33,737 bases of DNA from Desulfobacteraceae bacterium. Lineage in GTDB: Bacteria; Desulfobacterota; Desulfobacteria; Desulfobacterales; Desulfosarcinaceae. The notes beneath the pieces are model-generated. The model was not told the origin of the DNA and did not search any database. It saw only the letters and a list, made by a program, of their open reading frames with translations. Shown piece after piece: positions 22,701 through 26,303 of this stretch. Numbering within the stretch: the first letter of the stretch is position 1; each line of letters begins with the position of its first letter. The stretch is taken from positions 1 to 33,737 of the forward strand of contig QZKV01000102.1 of NCBI GenBank assembly GCA_003599575.1. The letters are read 5' to 3'. A program made the translations under genes and the position numbers.

Positions 22701-24142
22701 CTCACGTAATACCGGTTGCTGCCCCATCCGCCATCGGGGTTTTGCCTGGCCAGCAGCTCATTCAGCAACTCTGCGCCGGCTGCAGAACCGGAAGAGACGA
22801 ATGCTTTTATTTTTCTGGTGAAGTAATCCGTATTCCTGGAAGGAGTCTGCTCCAGCCACTGAAATCCTTTGCTGCGGCTTTGTTCAGCTGCACCAAAACG
22901 GTTGAGGGCCAGCAATGCTTCGGCCGTGTCTCTTGGCGATGTCCGCAGGGTGTCGGACCAGCTGCCGTCGGGGTTCTGATTATCGATAAGCCAGGCAACA
23001 CCTTCATTGATTTCCGGTGGTGTGCTTTTCGGATCATGGCTCGGCGGGACTATGCCCGGGTTTGTGGGGTAGTTTTTTGCCGGGGAAGCGTCGAACCGTA
23101 CCAGAGCCTGTCCGTTGGTAAGGCTGGCAATCCAAATCGCCCAATGTTTCAGGATCGTTCGGATGGGGTTAATCTGGCTTTGGTTGAACGTCTCCGGCCG
23201 GGTGATAAGAATGCACGCGATTTTAAAATGCTTTTGAGAATTCTCAACCGATGGGACCCTGGCGCCTTCCACAGCGATAATGTCGTCTATCGTAACGTAA
23301 CCGGCCGTGCCCTCGACCGTAACCAGCTTGTCTGGAAGGCCGTCGGGATCGATATCCGGATTTTGAATGAGAAGCATGGGAGGGACTTTGGATTTTTCCA
23401 AAAAACCCATCAAATACAAATCGAGGGGACTGTAATACTTTCTTCCCGGCAGTGATGTAAATGTTCCGTTTGCGTTGACCTGCCAGCGGTTTCCGTAAAG
23501 AACTGAGCCTTTCGTGTCCAAGAGATAGCTCCAATGGGTGTCGCCGCTGCCAATCAGATCTTCGCCAACGCTGCCATCCACTTTTCTGTACTTGACGAAA
23601 GCCCCCCAACGGTGAAGAAATTCATGACTTAAAAGCCCCATTGTATCGGTAAAATCAATATCGAGCGGATCGGATGCCAGGGCTGCGATGTATCCGGCAT
23701 CGATGATCCCTTGGAGATTGCCTCTGCTTCCATACAAATCGGAATGATCAAAAGGAGCCTTGCCAATCCCCCGGGTATCATTTTTGACGCCATGGTAAAT
23801 GCCCTGTACGGCAACCGAGTTCCCACCAACTGAAGCAATGGGCAACTGGTAAGCGAAATCTGAAAAAATGATCAAAAAATCGTAATTATCTTCATGAGTT
23901 CTGTAAAATTCTTTGGCAATGGCTTGCCTGGGGATTGCATTGTCCGGAGAATCCAGGCTGGGCGTATCATAGCTTCCAACGACTTCGATGACTGTCACAT
24001 CGATGTAATCACCGATCGTGGCCGCTGTGAAAGCCTGTGCGGAAGATGCTTCGGTAATGAAAATCGCACTAAGCAAAAGAACGATTTTATAATAGAGCTT
24101 CTGAACATCTGAGCGATATCGGCTGAAATAGTTCATTTTCAT
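7727..24142 (-). CDS. Giant exported multidomain protein (peptidase head, alpha-toroid, CARDB, FlgD-Ig, propellers, FN3, beta-helix)
   Basis: One 5471-aa open frame, roughly 0.6 MDa. I prefer ATG 24142, with GGAG six bases upstream, over GTG 24154, which lacks a Shine-Dalgarno. A signal peptide ends near residue 37 (AQA). Residues 38-370 resemble a zinc peptidase: HEFLH (H173, E174, H177), DTHW (H203) and SPLDLYLMGF (238-247). Residues 375-634 carry five QxxDGxW/F squalene-cyclase-like repeats without the DxDD catalytic motif. Four CARDB domains span 635-1090. Four FlgD-type Ig domains with SPNxDG motifs start near 1088, 1761, 2440 and 2640. TolB-like propellers lie at about 1188-1665 and 4063-4363. 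Six FN3 domains lie between 3041 and 4010, one interrupted by an F5/8C domain at about 3660-3785. CARDB-like domains span 4408-4960, three PPxI/V Ig repeats 4960-5200, and a beta-helix-like domain 5200-5471. No anchor or C-terminal membrane span is seen. A surface or extracellular adhesion or degradative role is inferred; substrate unknown. Confidence 0.95.
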   Translation of the reverse strand: MKMNYFSRYRSDVQKLYYKIVLLLSAIFITEASSAQAFTAATIGDYIDVTVIEVVGSYDTPSLDSPDNAIPRQAIAKEFYRTHEDNYDFLIIFSDFAYQLPIASVGGNSVAVQGIYHGVKNDTRGIGKAPFDHSDLYGSRGNLQGIIDAGYIAALASDPLDIDFTDTMGLLSHEFLHRWGAFVKYRKVDGSVGEDLIGSGDTHWSYLLDTKGSVLYGNRWQVNANGTFTSLPGRKYYSPLDLYLMGFLEKSKVPPMLLIQNPDIDPDGLPDKLVTVEGTAGYVTIDDIIAVEGARVPSVENSQKHFKIACILITRPETFNQSQINPIRTILKHWAIWIASLTNGQALVRFDASPAKNYPTNPGIVPPSHDPKSTPPEINEGVAWLIDNQNPDGSWSDTLRTSPRDTAEALLALNRFGAAEQSRSKGFQWLEQTPSRNTDYFTRKIKAFVSSGSAAGAELLNELLARQNPDGGWGSNRYYVSNPTDTALVLKVLAMAAYADPIAVGRAVAYLKGRQNTDGGWGNDDRGSSVEQTAAVLAAFHLYRQTFSCDDHIQNGLAWLLSKQNTDGGFGNSPSTIYDTASALLILKEMNVAGGSTSNAVNYILGLQSEDGSWFNSPYQTALAVNATLTAMIQPDLSINPNDISFSPASISSLPAELVVSAVIWNNGLTDVPEAKVAIYQNAVSEENKLGEKLVAFPAKSSVEAQYTVTVAEGGTRRYFIVIDPDRLIVESSRVNNTAIKALYPTDSYDLEVSSVSAAPGTVDLMQSVAIGASIKNKGTTNAYQVAVRYSLDTPQSAVLLRTAHVDIPAGATTHHEITWKANYPGENLRINVQVDPEDALAELSEDNNAGSAPITVNASTKPNLKVTHTDVAFSLEPAHQGKAVEISVLVHNTGYSAAENVPVEFHAGVPGEGGLLLGRSVITRIPGGESLACNFSWSDIALSGSRIVFVQVDPSNQIEEIDETDNGTFKSLEILGLPDLAVSTTSISFTPSAPAEGETVGIHLFIQNTGQQAAADVIVKAEAGTDVFGTTVISTFPSNSTASASFTFDTTGRTGAHDIVVTVDPDNEIQELNEHNNVAARSLGVQDSNLWLTERYISPNGDGIQDDTRFFFALDMPQTVQVVVTDRRSHIVRVFTAPEFENALSGSIKWDGLDDQGRVVDDGDYQMQVRGLNGGVISGLAVEVDNNRSSMIDAVGTCFLKQNTILKRDYRWFPDDSKLMYKDDGLYTVNPDGMNTVRIVPDEWRQSGEYTGYFFDYGGASTLNVTKFDKNFNQYNGFAISPDGESAAFILTKLKSSQNADYIQLWTVDQYGKNLTLLDSYDAGNCGSCIKIPEEFIRNLYWSPNGAFVAYWTWNRLTNTSKVNIINKDGSKKIEILPDSTPNDFCVRWSPDSTKLLYMTGTRIMKVDTDGSREPIYNLETYPGFYFSGYRELYWLDNSKVLFRDYKQSVKNDYYIIDADLGDSPIKINTDRYSHNIYISHEAKNFAVVDDIVNGKARMCDFNGDCTILYDGTAPFYWYITDFFWSPDGHKVAIQDDNFGYMMITDAISGSKDAIPVSSYTWDLNKCALSFALPAAYTLWPPPEGFCNDYFWGSHFTWLSSSSEMLYLDGSDNFTFIKLKPDYLEYSRLQHDRQVIDLYLSPNGKYIVFDDYGSDYHTMHSLLSLTANVRVTNDATHISLKGTAIDLNFSHYLLEYASLENPDFWNLLSPAAEKPVDNDVLATWVPPHDGMFYVRLTAFDKAGNSLSTQTVASWGARAAVSNFYKVGELFSPNNDGVKDSVELHFTVNEPAHLEFQILDENDGLVRTIAKDYPIPGRHLIAWDGLDEYGSIVADGLYQIRIFDYTFFFNVDTVHPYVSLAFSELLPHKDKGISVALSGVAEDANFKSWSIEYEEGGNPVQWHEFEAGQSRLVTVDQNNRMVVDDYGRPQPKVLRLFFPESIEFMIGKRFRIVCEDFAGNKSIASAYFREEKGALFRWDSVLISLKKNAAGQFAPGNLPAWSIAPGLHQIEVLETFIEPLQHITLQYRINNRWIQGEQIVDPASGRILFLWDNSSFQPGAVKAVRFEMQNAFNQVHYSNPVYLADPEFDISLCFTPESMGYTLNARISLPDNLDTQELQALSQTDPNFRSWTIFDAYEVYDTPLDVIFIGNHHPIADSGHAYTIRMVGTGENGSQYISNSVQFPTGPCESEGSEPELPFAGELTLNVIYAEAGACQGYSSSKVEVMAGFTVRQSSSIKLKTLSYYLKESAEFKLLKRLDLGMEKWSGIKVDTSGLPEGGYEIKAILEFVHQDEIRTLAAWDRLVVDRRLPEAGIIYPDRAAEICPVRITDPAGDWFAVNVEGFATDDYGVKRIELYYSEGENTAAWKPALSRGGCQDGRASCPMVIESSKQGHIGAWDVTNLNGEIYTIQLRVTDIAGNVNCHRSVVQMSKIVPLTAYTDKDLFSPNQDGLFDEADIYFTVGKYTALNIKVFEATTPVVTLFSGHVNAGTHDKVVWNGRNDSGAFVPDGNYTILVRAEDLCGNVVEKHLPIEVDNTPPLAIIAYPQAADPLGTVVQIAGSVSDCNFSLYRLTVENAVSGAVSVLKSGANPIDNDTLGQWNTFGLEGEWTLRLSGVDDVGNSRETSVTLLLAQRMDLIKFLKAAPELFSPNGDGRLENLQILYELAETCDVVIDIYDAGAAVVKTFALNSVPAGPHSYHWDGRDNAGTSVPDGKYKVSLKVALSANTAILQETAVQAVVDTLPPVIEMLQPLDPAYVKQSVLIKGTIHDLNIDVYTISYSDDSTTHPIETGHQNRLDHRFQELADLAEGAYTLKVRAGDKGENISESAIRFTIDKTPPAVEILAPLEDELFGMDKGALPVKGIIAEANLLDWTMRYGAGFSPDTWTTLASGNALPQTEDLCTWQVGPQGNLADGPYTLSLLVRDRAGWTAERTMHVRLDNTPPVVSIRDFTNQNGYLREQTPISGSVSDRHLIEYAVEIAENDCPAAENWSLLRKSAAPVEENMLAFLSPLPADGDYCLKIRAEDAIGNRTELLTGFKVDTQPPAAPVLSAETVSKNDIRLNWTQNPEADIAGYNLYRNNLKLNTGLIADIQYLDQNLKEGRYTYIVKAVDLAGWESAPSNALAMTVDMVGPTARIDAPKDGASVSGTVDIFGSASSSEDFKVYRVFAGLAAGPEGPYEWHLIRTSPVPVIKGLLTPWSTSEFSEGRYALKLEAEDLDGNTNSHQIMVTLDHSPPAAPVLVSATASANSVTLTWQANGEPDLAGYLVYRNHELANAGNATITFFGPYLVTGTAYTDASLPDGAHTYYIVAVDAAGNTSLPSNRKEVTIDARAPRAQITSPAHNGKFDGLLTINAQSPDLDILSVLFQFKPLGAAVWSDIGHAVTERPFTAHLDSAAAGLSHGKYLLRAVATDKTQQTDPAPPEITVEYTDLMPPAVPQGLAVRVEGGNLTFSWDANAEPDFAGYNIYRIADTNNFKLNSSLISQNSFERIGWEDARYVFAVTAVDSKGNESLTSQSVEAHIYTPVLEQPPFPGKESHITIKGSAAADVTVEMHISAASGANRTAVTTAGADGRFNFDTALDPDDEFRITAKGIDASGNTSKISEMVAAVFNTRPSAPTGLSMDAATGTGLAWNANSEIDIFGYNIYADGQMVNEPSYLSGGTTSASCNTNTNRAVDRNSNTYWNCSFERDPVWWQIQFSAYELVNYVEIVWFGDEASALFAGRDYEIQARLANGWMTLARVSENHEKVNAFDLAPPFGTQAIRIWITSPTPSSDNRIRLAEVRILKENPIRQTFYEDLDPLNGEIFYQVSAIDRYGTESLLAREPAPAVPQNLIAEANGSDVILNWTHSTGAPFAGFKIYKNTAGGWNRINQAFATETTYLDPDRIAGAHTYRVAAMTFTGNESACSDEAGAAITPEAPEDPLDLNITPVFEGKALIICWEPAEGGFIGYHLYRAGSPGGEYTKINTDVITGTCYTDMGLTNANAYYYLLVMVDPNGNQIIVSNETAGIPRDIAPPSKPVLIYPTVSANPTTVKQSKTSVKGLSEAEATISLFHNDKPAGGVTASGATDIQRRGISGIDMIAAVSPDGLLVAFTRPYGWSSNIRYLATDSLVGTFTSSLQDPAIKWSSDGKRFIYVNSSNRIHIYDVEERKTTQLTSDVNVVEIFPSWSAEGSRIAFVSNRGGSADIWVRDIASDTLTQKTQNLAPDYAEISPDGQKIAYLKDRMLFLLNLHTLQVIGLEYQISDLAGSDRLAWSPNSEELAFAAVANSSTDLFAYNLISAQTRQVTFSGDAEVEFDWAPGGAHIMFTTEYDEGIQLWIKDAAGQTLPEMVVEIDKFSPISIDWLPTGEIFYSAWGMAHLIKPAGFFEFSDVSLIPGENKFHAVAKDAAGNESWESDDIHVTLDADALPNLQVSSEDIHILPQVPLQGGTFGASLVVRNTGTIQADDVHVDLYLIDADGNVGLAASKKFSTLLPHSETFAGFTLLAGMPGENTVIVDVYTEADLMESTFSDNYAVKDFFVSARAGVDMVSELDFPEYIIDDDMHISVKVFNSGAPMEGVLNIWIEDLNGSIVKAFEGMPVQAGYGLSEYFLLWNTGHTFAGPYRLRSILSDSSGALKENTLSFAILPNLILSTSLASNKTNYGPHEDARFEVTVENRGHNFIVPLLEVKLKLVDSADSVLFSEQKFILNLLGGGIAKTVFEWNSGLHPPGACRADVEVSYHENVVSAAERFFAIDPGMAITGVIGATPEVLLQGAHVVADYTIHNSGNFNAGGALSVFVSLVDPDTTAQIEYRQESLELELNKDHAGQFIFSTTNLAPKSYMLILKYMGPDGFKNIAVASFRVRQDGFQSSPLDHVTGSIRYSPDTACAGETIQFHYQILNNGPMDLYNVKAAVVILDPGSGTIEGRYEQNISLPAGRSISGYAAVPTFNVGPQSYQAILQAGLPAFSEPKILAGTHCDLTAGVWPPQVTVSGVRQGIHYNSPVTPVISVRACPPGKVAYLLNNAPYESGTPIQTDGDYLLSISVLGQGELSFQETIGFGIDMTPPVILITGVTQNAYYNSDITPLITIADTHPGPQAITLNGQPFSSGSTISEEGAYLLKAEAADAAGNAAAAGYAFVIDKTPPQIGITGVVDGNSYGEEVIPIITVNDNHLDTWAADLNGQPFESGTLIALPGDYVLSVTALDLAGNKTENIIQFSISSGQAYSLADFVVLAFESALFDRNIKVHSGDVGVLNASDGPWMGRESEVMIGRNVYFSDETTLFADDLFIDINSSVYNVASNTIDNRGTIRGEVIASLDLPLEIALPGFPAPQPGLVDVKIRKNSSATLDPGAYRSVTADQNSTLILTGGTYHLETLTLKHNIKLIFQGPADLIIKGRFSSEHNIYIGPHAGSGTEAGDVRIYVNGANGNPLAPGAEPMAVMLGHGADVRAIFYAPNGTIHLMHNSFLQGALIGKYIKIDRNSNLWLDSSAGW
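11055..11955 (-). other. Second TolB-like beta-propeller inserted in an Ig-like domain
   Basis: Residues about 4063-4363 carry blade motifs VSPDGLLVAF, WSSDGKRFIY, WSAEGSRIAF, ISPDGQKIAY, WSPNSEELAF and WAPGGAHIMF. The first half of an Ig-like domain (ATISLFHNDKPAGGVTAS) precedes it. Its natural continuation (FFEFSDVSLIPGENKFHAVA) follows it. The block at 11701-11760 has 23 G+C of 60, against 38 of 60 at 12061-12120 just outside. Confidence 0.85.
12790..13165 (-). other. F5/8 type C (discoidin-like) domain inserted in an FN3 domain
   Basis: Residues about 3660-3785 show the discoidin pattern: AVDRNSNTYWNCSF, then WWQIQF, then VNYVEIVW, then IRIWI and IRLAEVRIL. The N-terminal half of an FN3 domain (IFGYNIYADGQ) precedes it. 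The matching C-terminal half (YEDLDPLNGEIFYQVSAID) follows it. This family commonly binds carbohydrate or lipid surfaces; the ligand here is unknown. Confidence 0.85.
19150..20580 (-). other. First TolB/WD40-like beta-propeller inserted in the giant protein (AT-rich)
   Basis: The segment encodes repeated blade motifs such as ISPDGESAAF, WSPNGAFVAY, WSPDSTKLLY, WSPDGHKVAI and LSPNGKYIVF, typical of a six- or seven-bladed TolB-like propeller. It sits between a FlgD-type Ig domain ending in VEVDNN and the start of the next Ig-like domain (VRVTNDATHISLKGTA). GC is low: I count 25, 23 and 19 G+C in the 60-base blocks at 19141, 19321 and 19681, against 34 and 30 in the blocks at 18661 and 21001. 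Confidence 0.85.
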
Positions 24143-24210
24143 GACACGCTCCACGCAATTTGGGGGACATTTGCAACCGTCAAAAAATTCTTAAGAGTCA
24201 CTTGTATGGT

Positions 24211-24612
24211 TCATTTTATCTTGTTTCCGGCGGGGGCGGGACTCTGGGCGGATCCGGGCATATAAAGGCCGGGAGGCAGGCCCTGTACTTTGGAGATTTT
24301 CTCAACTCGCTGATCTTCGCCGGTTTCTTTTCTGATGAGGATCAGTTCATTTCCATTTTCGGTATTTCTTTGCAGCACAACCCGCCCTTTGGAAATTTCC
24401 ATCACTTTTCCCAAATTGCCCAGGTCGTCCCCGACTGTAACCACTTTAATTTCCTTTTTCTGGACTTTGATCACAGCACTTTCATTTTTCGGGGAGATTT
24501 TGATGACCTGCAGATCATTGTCGTTTACCGGCTGCGCCTGGGAGATAGAATGAATCAGAAAAAAAATTGCGAGCACTTTCGTGACCATCAGAACATGCTT
24601 TTTAAGATCCAT
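24211..24612 (-). CDS. Small exported protein with PilP/GspC homology-region-like domain
   Basis: 133 aa from ATG 24612, preceded by a GGGAGA Shine-Dalgarno. Residues 1-26 form a signal peptide (cleavage near SQA). Residues about 35-95 contain the pattern VVTVGDDLGNLGKVMEIS followed by GRVVLQR and NELILIRK. That is the short beta-sandwich signature (GD xLG xxG xV xxI xxxxVxL) of PilP and of the GspC homology region in type IV pilus and type II secretion systems. The tail is Pro/Ala-rich. It is the first gene of the minus-strand operon, 68 bp upstream of the giant gene. In known systems HR domains contact the secretin, so a role as a dedicated export adaptor is attractive but inferred. The domain call rests on a short motif; the protein could be another periplasmic beta protein. 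Confidence 0.8.
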   Translation of the reverse strand: MDLKKHVLMVTKVLAIFFLIHSISQAQPVNDNDLQVIKISPKNESAVIKVQKKEIKVVTVGDDLGNLGKVMEISKGRVVLQRNTENGNELILIRKETGEDQRVEKISKVQGLPPGLYMPGSAQSPAPAGNKIK

Positions 24613-24649
24613 AATCGACTCTCCCGCTGTTGATTTTATCTCTAAGTAA

Positions 24650-24777
24650 TTCGGGACCTTTTATCTTTCAGGTGGTGCTTTCGGACCTTTTGGAACAGTA
24701 CTGCCAGACGACGTCTTCGCAGATGGTCGTAAAAGATTTACGAAAGACACAGGCATATGCAGGCAAGCCTATATGCC
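24650..24777 (-). promoter_or_regulatory. Dyads and direct repeats upstream of the giant-protein operon
   Basis: Upstream of the ATG at 24612 several short symmetries cluster. Two direct copies of GGACCTTTT (plus-strand sense) lie at 24654-24662 and 24683-24691, 29 bp apart. Palindromes are CAGTACTG (24697-24704), AGACG-A-CGTCT (24706-24716), CGTAAA-AGA-TTTACG (24728-24742) and GGCATAT...ATATGCC (24752-24777, with an inner AGGC/GCCT stem). These could be operator sites or a structured 5' leader. No convincing -35/-10 pair was identified, and the regulator is unknown. Confidence 0.35.
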
Positions 24778-24935
24778 GAGGTATCTTATCGGATCGCCCG
24801 GATGGTTATTCATGAGCGATGCTTATTTTATCTTCCATGTATTCGAGGTGGGATTGATTTTTTTTGCATATCCTTTTTTTGGCTGTTACGCAATAAAAAA
24901 ATTCTGAGGATTGAATGATCATATATTTTTCACCA

Positions 24936-24986
24936 GGACAGTATGGGACAGTATGGGGACGCAGTATGGGACGCAGTATGGGGACG
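24936..24986. repeat. Four-copy short tandem repeat of CAGTATGGG(G)
   Basis: CAGTATGGG occurs at 24939, 24949, 24962 and 24974, with spacers AC or GACG, so the period alternates between 10 and 13 bp. The array ends in GGGGACGTTTATC. It is too short and irregular for a CRISPR. It may be a slipped-strand microsatellite or the edge of a decayed mobile element. Confidence 0.75.
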
Positions 24987-25230
24987 TTTATCAGATTATA
25001 ATTTCATTGATCCTTAACCATCAACTTATACTCCTTCTCTTCTCCCGCCGGCGCCGGTGATGGATCGGGGACTTTTTCCCGAATCTGTCAATGATGAGTC
25101 TTGTGCGGGAAAAAGGACTGCATGCTCTCTAACCGTACTTGTGAGACACAATACCAGCCGCTGTGGCGCCTTAAGCTACTTACAATTGTATGGACAAAGA
25201 CCTCGGAAAAACTCTGATTTACTTTGGTTC

Positions 25231-25292
25231 GTCATTCCGGCGAAAGCCGGAATCCAGTAAGATCTTCTGGACCCCGGCTTTCGCCGGGTGAC
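25231..25292. repeat. 62-bp interspersed palindromic repeat (GTCATTCCGGCGAAAGCCGG type)
   Basis: GTCATTCCGGCGAAAGCCGG then AATCCAG faces CTGGACCCCGGCTTTCGCCG then GGTGAC across a short TAAGATCTT centre, an imperfect inverted repeat spanning the whole element. Each arm also contains its own small hairpin (CCGGC-GAAA-GCCGG on the left). Such elements are widely scattered in proteobacterial intergenic DNA; its function here is unknown. Confidence 0.75.
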
Positions 25293-25613
25293 GCATTTTC
25301 AAGCTTCTTATGAACTCTTCGAAGTTCATCCTCCATACTATTATGCAAAATCCAACCGCTACGCCCTTGTGCAGAATTTTTATCTAAAGTCGCCATTTTA
25401 AAGGCCGATAGCAAGGGCAAGCCGAAGCGAAGGTAAGGTCTTGAAGATAGAGACCATCCGGATGGAATAGGCTTCGGCGAAAAGGCCATCGGCTTGTCCC
25501 GCGCTTCTTCTGATGCAGCCCGATGCTGTTTGATCCCAGGATGTTCCCGCTCCTTTTAGATCCTGCAACAGATAATTTCAAAAAGGGCTTTGTGTCCGCA
25601 CGGGTACAAGGCG

Positions 25614-25658
25614 GCCATGCTCGGTGAACTTCGCTTCTCGCGTATCATTGAGCATGGC
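25614..25658. repeat. Inverted repeat upstream of the sCache gene
   Basis: Perfect 9-bp arms GCCATGCTC (25614-25622) and GAGCATGGC (25650-25658) are separated by 27 bases. They end 45 bases before the ATG at 25704. It could be an operator or a leader hairpin; there is no T-tract, so it is not a terminator. Confidence 0.45.
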
Positions 25659-25703
25659 TGAAAACGGAATTCACCGGAAAGGTGTTAAGAAAGGAAAGTG
25701 GAA

Positions 25704-26198
25704 ATGAAATCCAGAGGCTTTTTGATGGTCGGTGCTTTTGTAGTTGTATTCTTGATGCAACTGACGGCCTGGGCCGGGGAGCCTTGCGGCAAGGAGGCAG
25801 TGATCAAGGCGGTGGAGCAAGCAGTCGCCATCCTCGAAAAAGAAGGTCCCGCCGGGCTGGAGAAAGTCGGCCAGATCCGCTTTTGCGGCGACAATTATGT
25901 CTTTGTCAATGATCTGAAGGGCAAGACCTTGATGCATGCCAATGGCCAGCTGATCGGAAAAATTCTTATTGCGCTCAAGGATGATACGGGCAAACGCTTT
26001 TTTGCCGACTTCACGGAGGTTGCCCAAAAAAGCCAGGCGACGCACAACGGTCAATCCTATTTCAACGGCTGTGATTGGGTGGCATATCGCTGGCCCAAAC
26101 CGGGACAGCAAAGCTTTTCTCCCAAAGAATCCTACGTCAAAGGCTGCCTGATGGGCGACACAAACGTTTACGTGGGGGCCGGGATCTATCTGCCCTAA
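25704..26198 (+). CDS. Free-standing periplasmic single-Cache (sCache_2-like) sensor protein
   Basis: 164 aa from ATG 25704. AAGGA at 25691-25695 gives good spacing to this ATG, whereas the in-frame GTG 25698 is too close. A signal peptide ends near residue 24 (AWA). The mature part has the single-Cache pattern: DNYVFVNDLKGKTLMHAN (64-81), LIGK, then VAYRWPKPG (126-134), ESYVKG and a terminal VYVGAGIYLP. Four cysteines (28, 61, 123, 148) could form disulfides in the periplasm. It has no membrane span or output domain. The methyl-accepting chemotaxis gene lies 105 bp downstream in the same direction, so it may act as a soluble ligand-binding partner for that receptor. The Cache call is good; the partnership is inferred from position. 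Confidence 0.88.
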   Translation: MKSRGFLMVGAFVVVFLMQLTAWAGEPCGKEAVIKAVEQAVAILEKEGPAGLEKVGQIRFCGDNYVFVNDLKGKTLMHANGQLIGKILIALKDDTGKRFFADFTEVAQKSQATHNGQSYFNGCDWVAYRWPKPGQQSFSPKESYVKGCLMGDTNVYVGAGIYLP

Positions 26199-26303
26199 AG
26201 GCGAGCCCGTTAGCCGCTGGACCTACTCCCGTCCATCCGGCCGGGGCGAAGCTCCCTTCGATCCGGTGGGAGGCCTTTCGCGCACGGAAGATGAGAGAGA
26301 CCG

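Larger units (their letters stand above)
24613..25703. other. 1.1-kb divergent intergenic region without a credible gene
   Basis: This stretch separates the minus-strand giant operon from the plus-strand sCache/MCP unit. It contains the dyads at 24650-24777, a tandem repeat at 24936-24986, a long palindrome at 25231-25292 and an inverted repeat at 25614-25658. The short open frames in it (for example minus 25232-25489) run through the palindrome, lack Shine-Dalgarno sites and resemble no family I know. I see no RNA gene. Confidence 0.6.

Noticed and set aside
22235..23020. A functional squalene-hopene cyclase
   Set aside because: Only the QW-like repeats are present; the DxDD catalytic motif is missing and the protein is exported.
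24143..24154. GTG start at 24154 for the giant protein
   Set aside because: No Shine-Dalgarno before it, whereas GGAG sits six bases before ATG 24142.
24690..24710. Sigma-54 promoter suggested by TGGCAGTACTGTTCC on the minus strand
   Set aside because: The spacing is right but the -12 element reads CC instead of GC.
24936..24986. CRISPR array
   Set aside because: Units of 9-10 bp with 1-4 bp spacers are far too short, and there are no cas genes.
25232..25489. 85-aa minus-strand frame in the intergenic region
   Set aside because: Its end is encoded by the palindrome at 25231-25292 and it has no ribosome site; at best a remnant.
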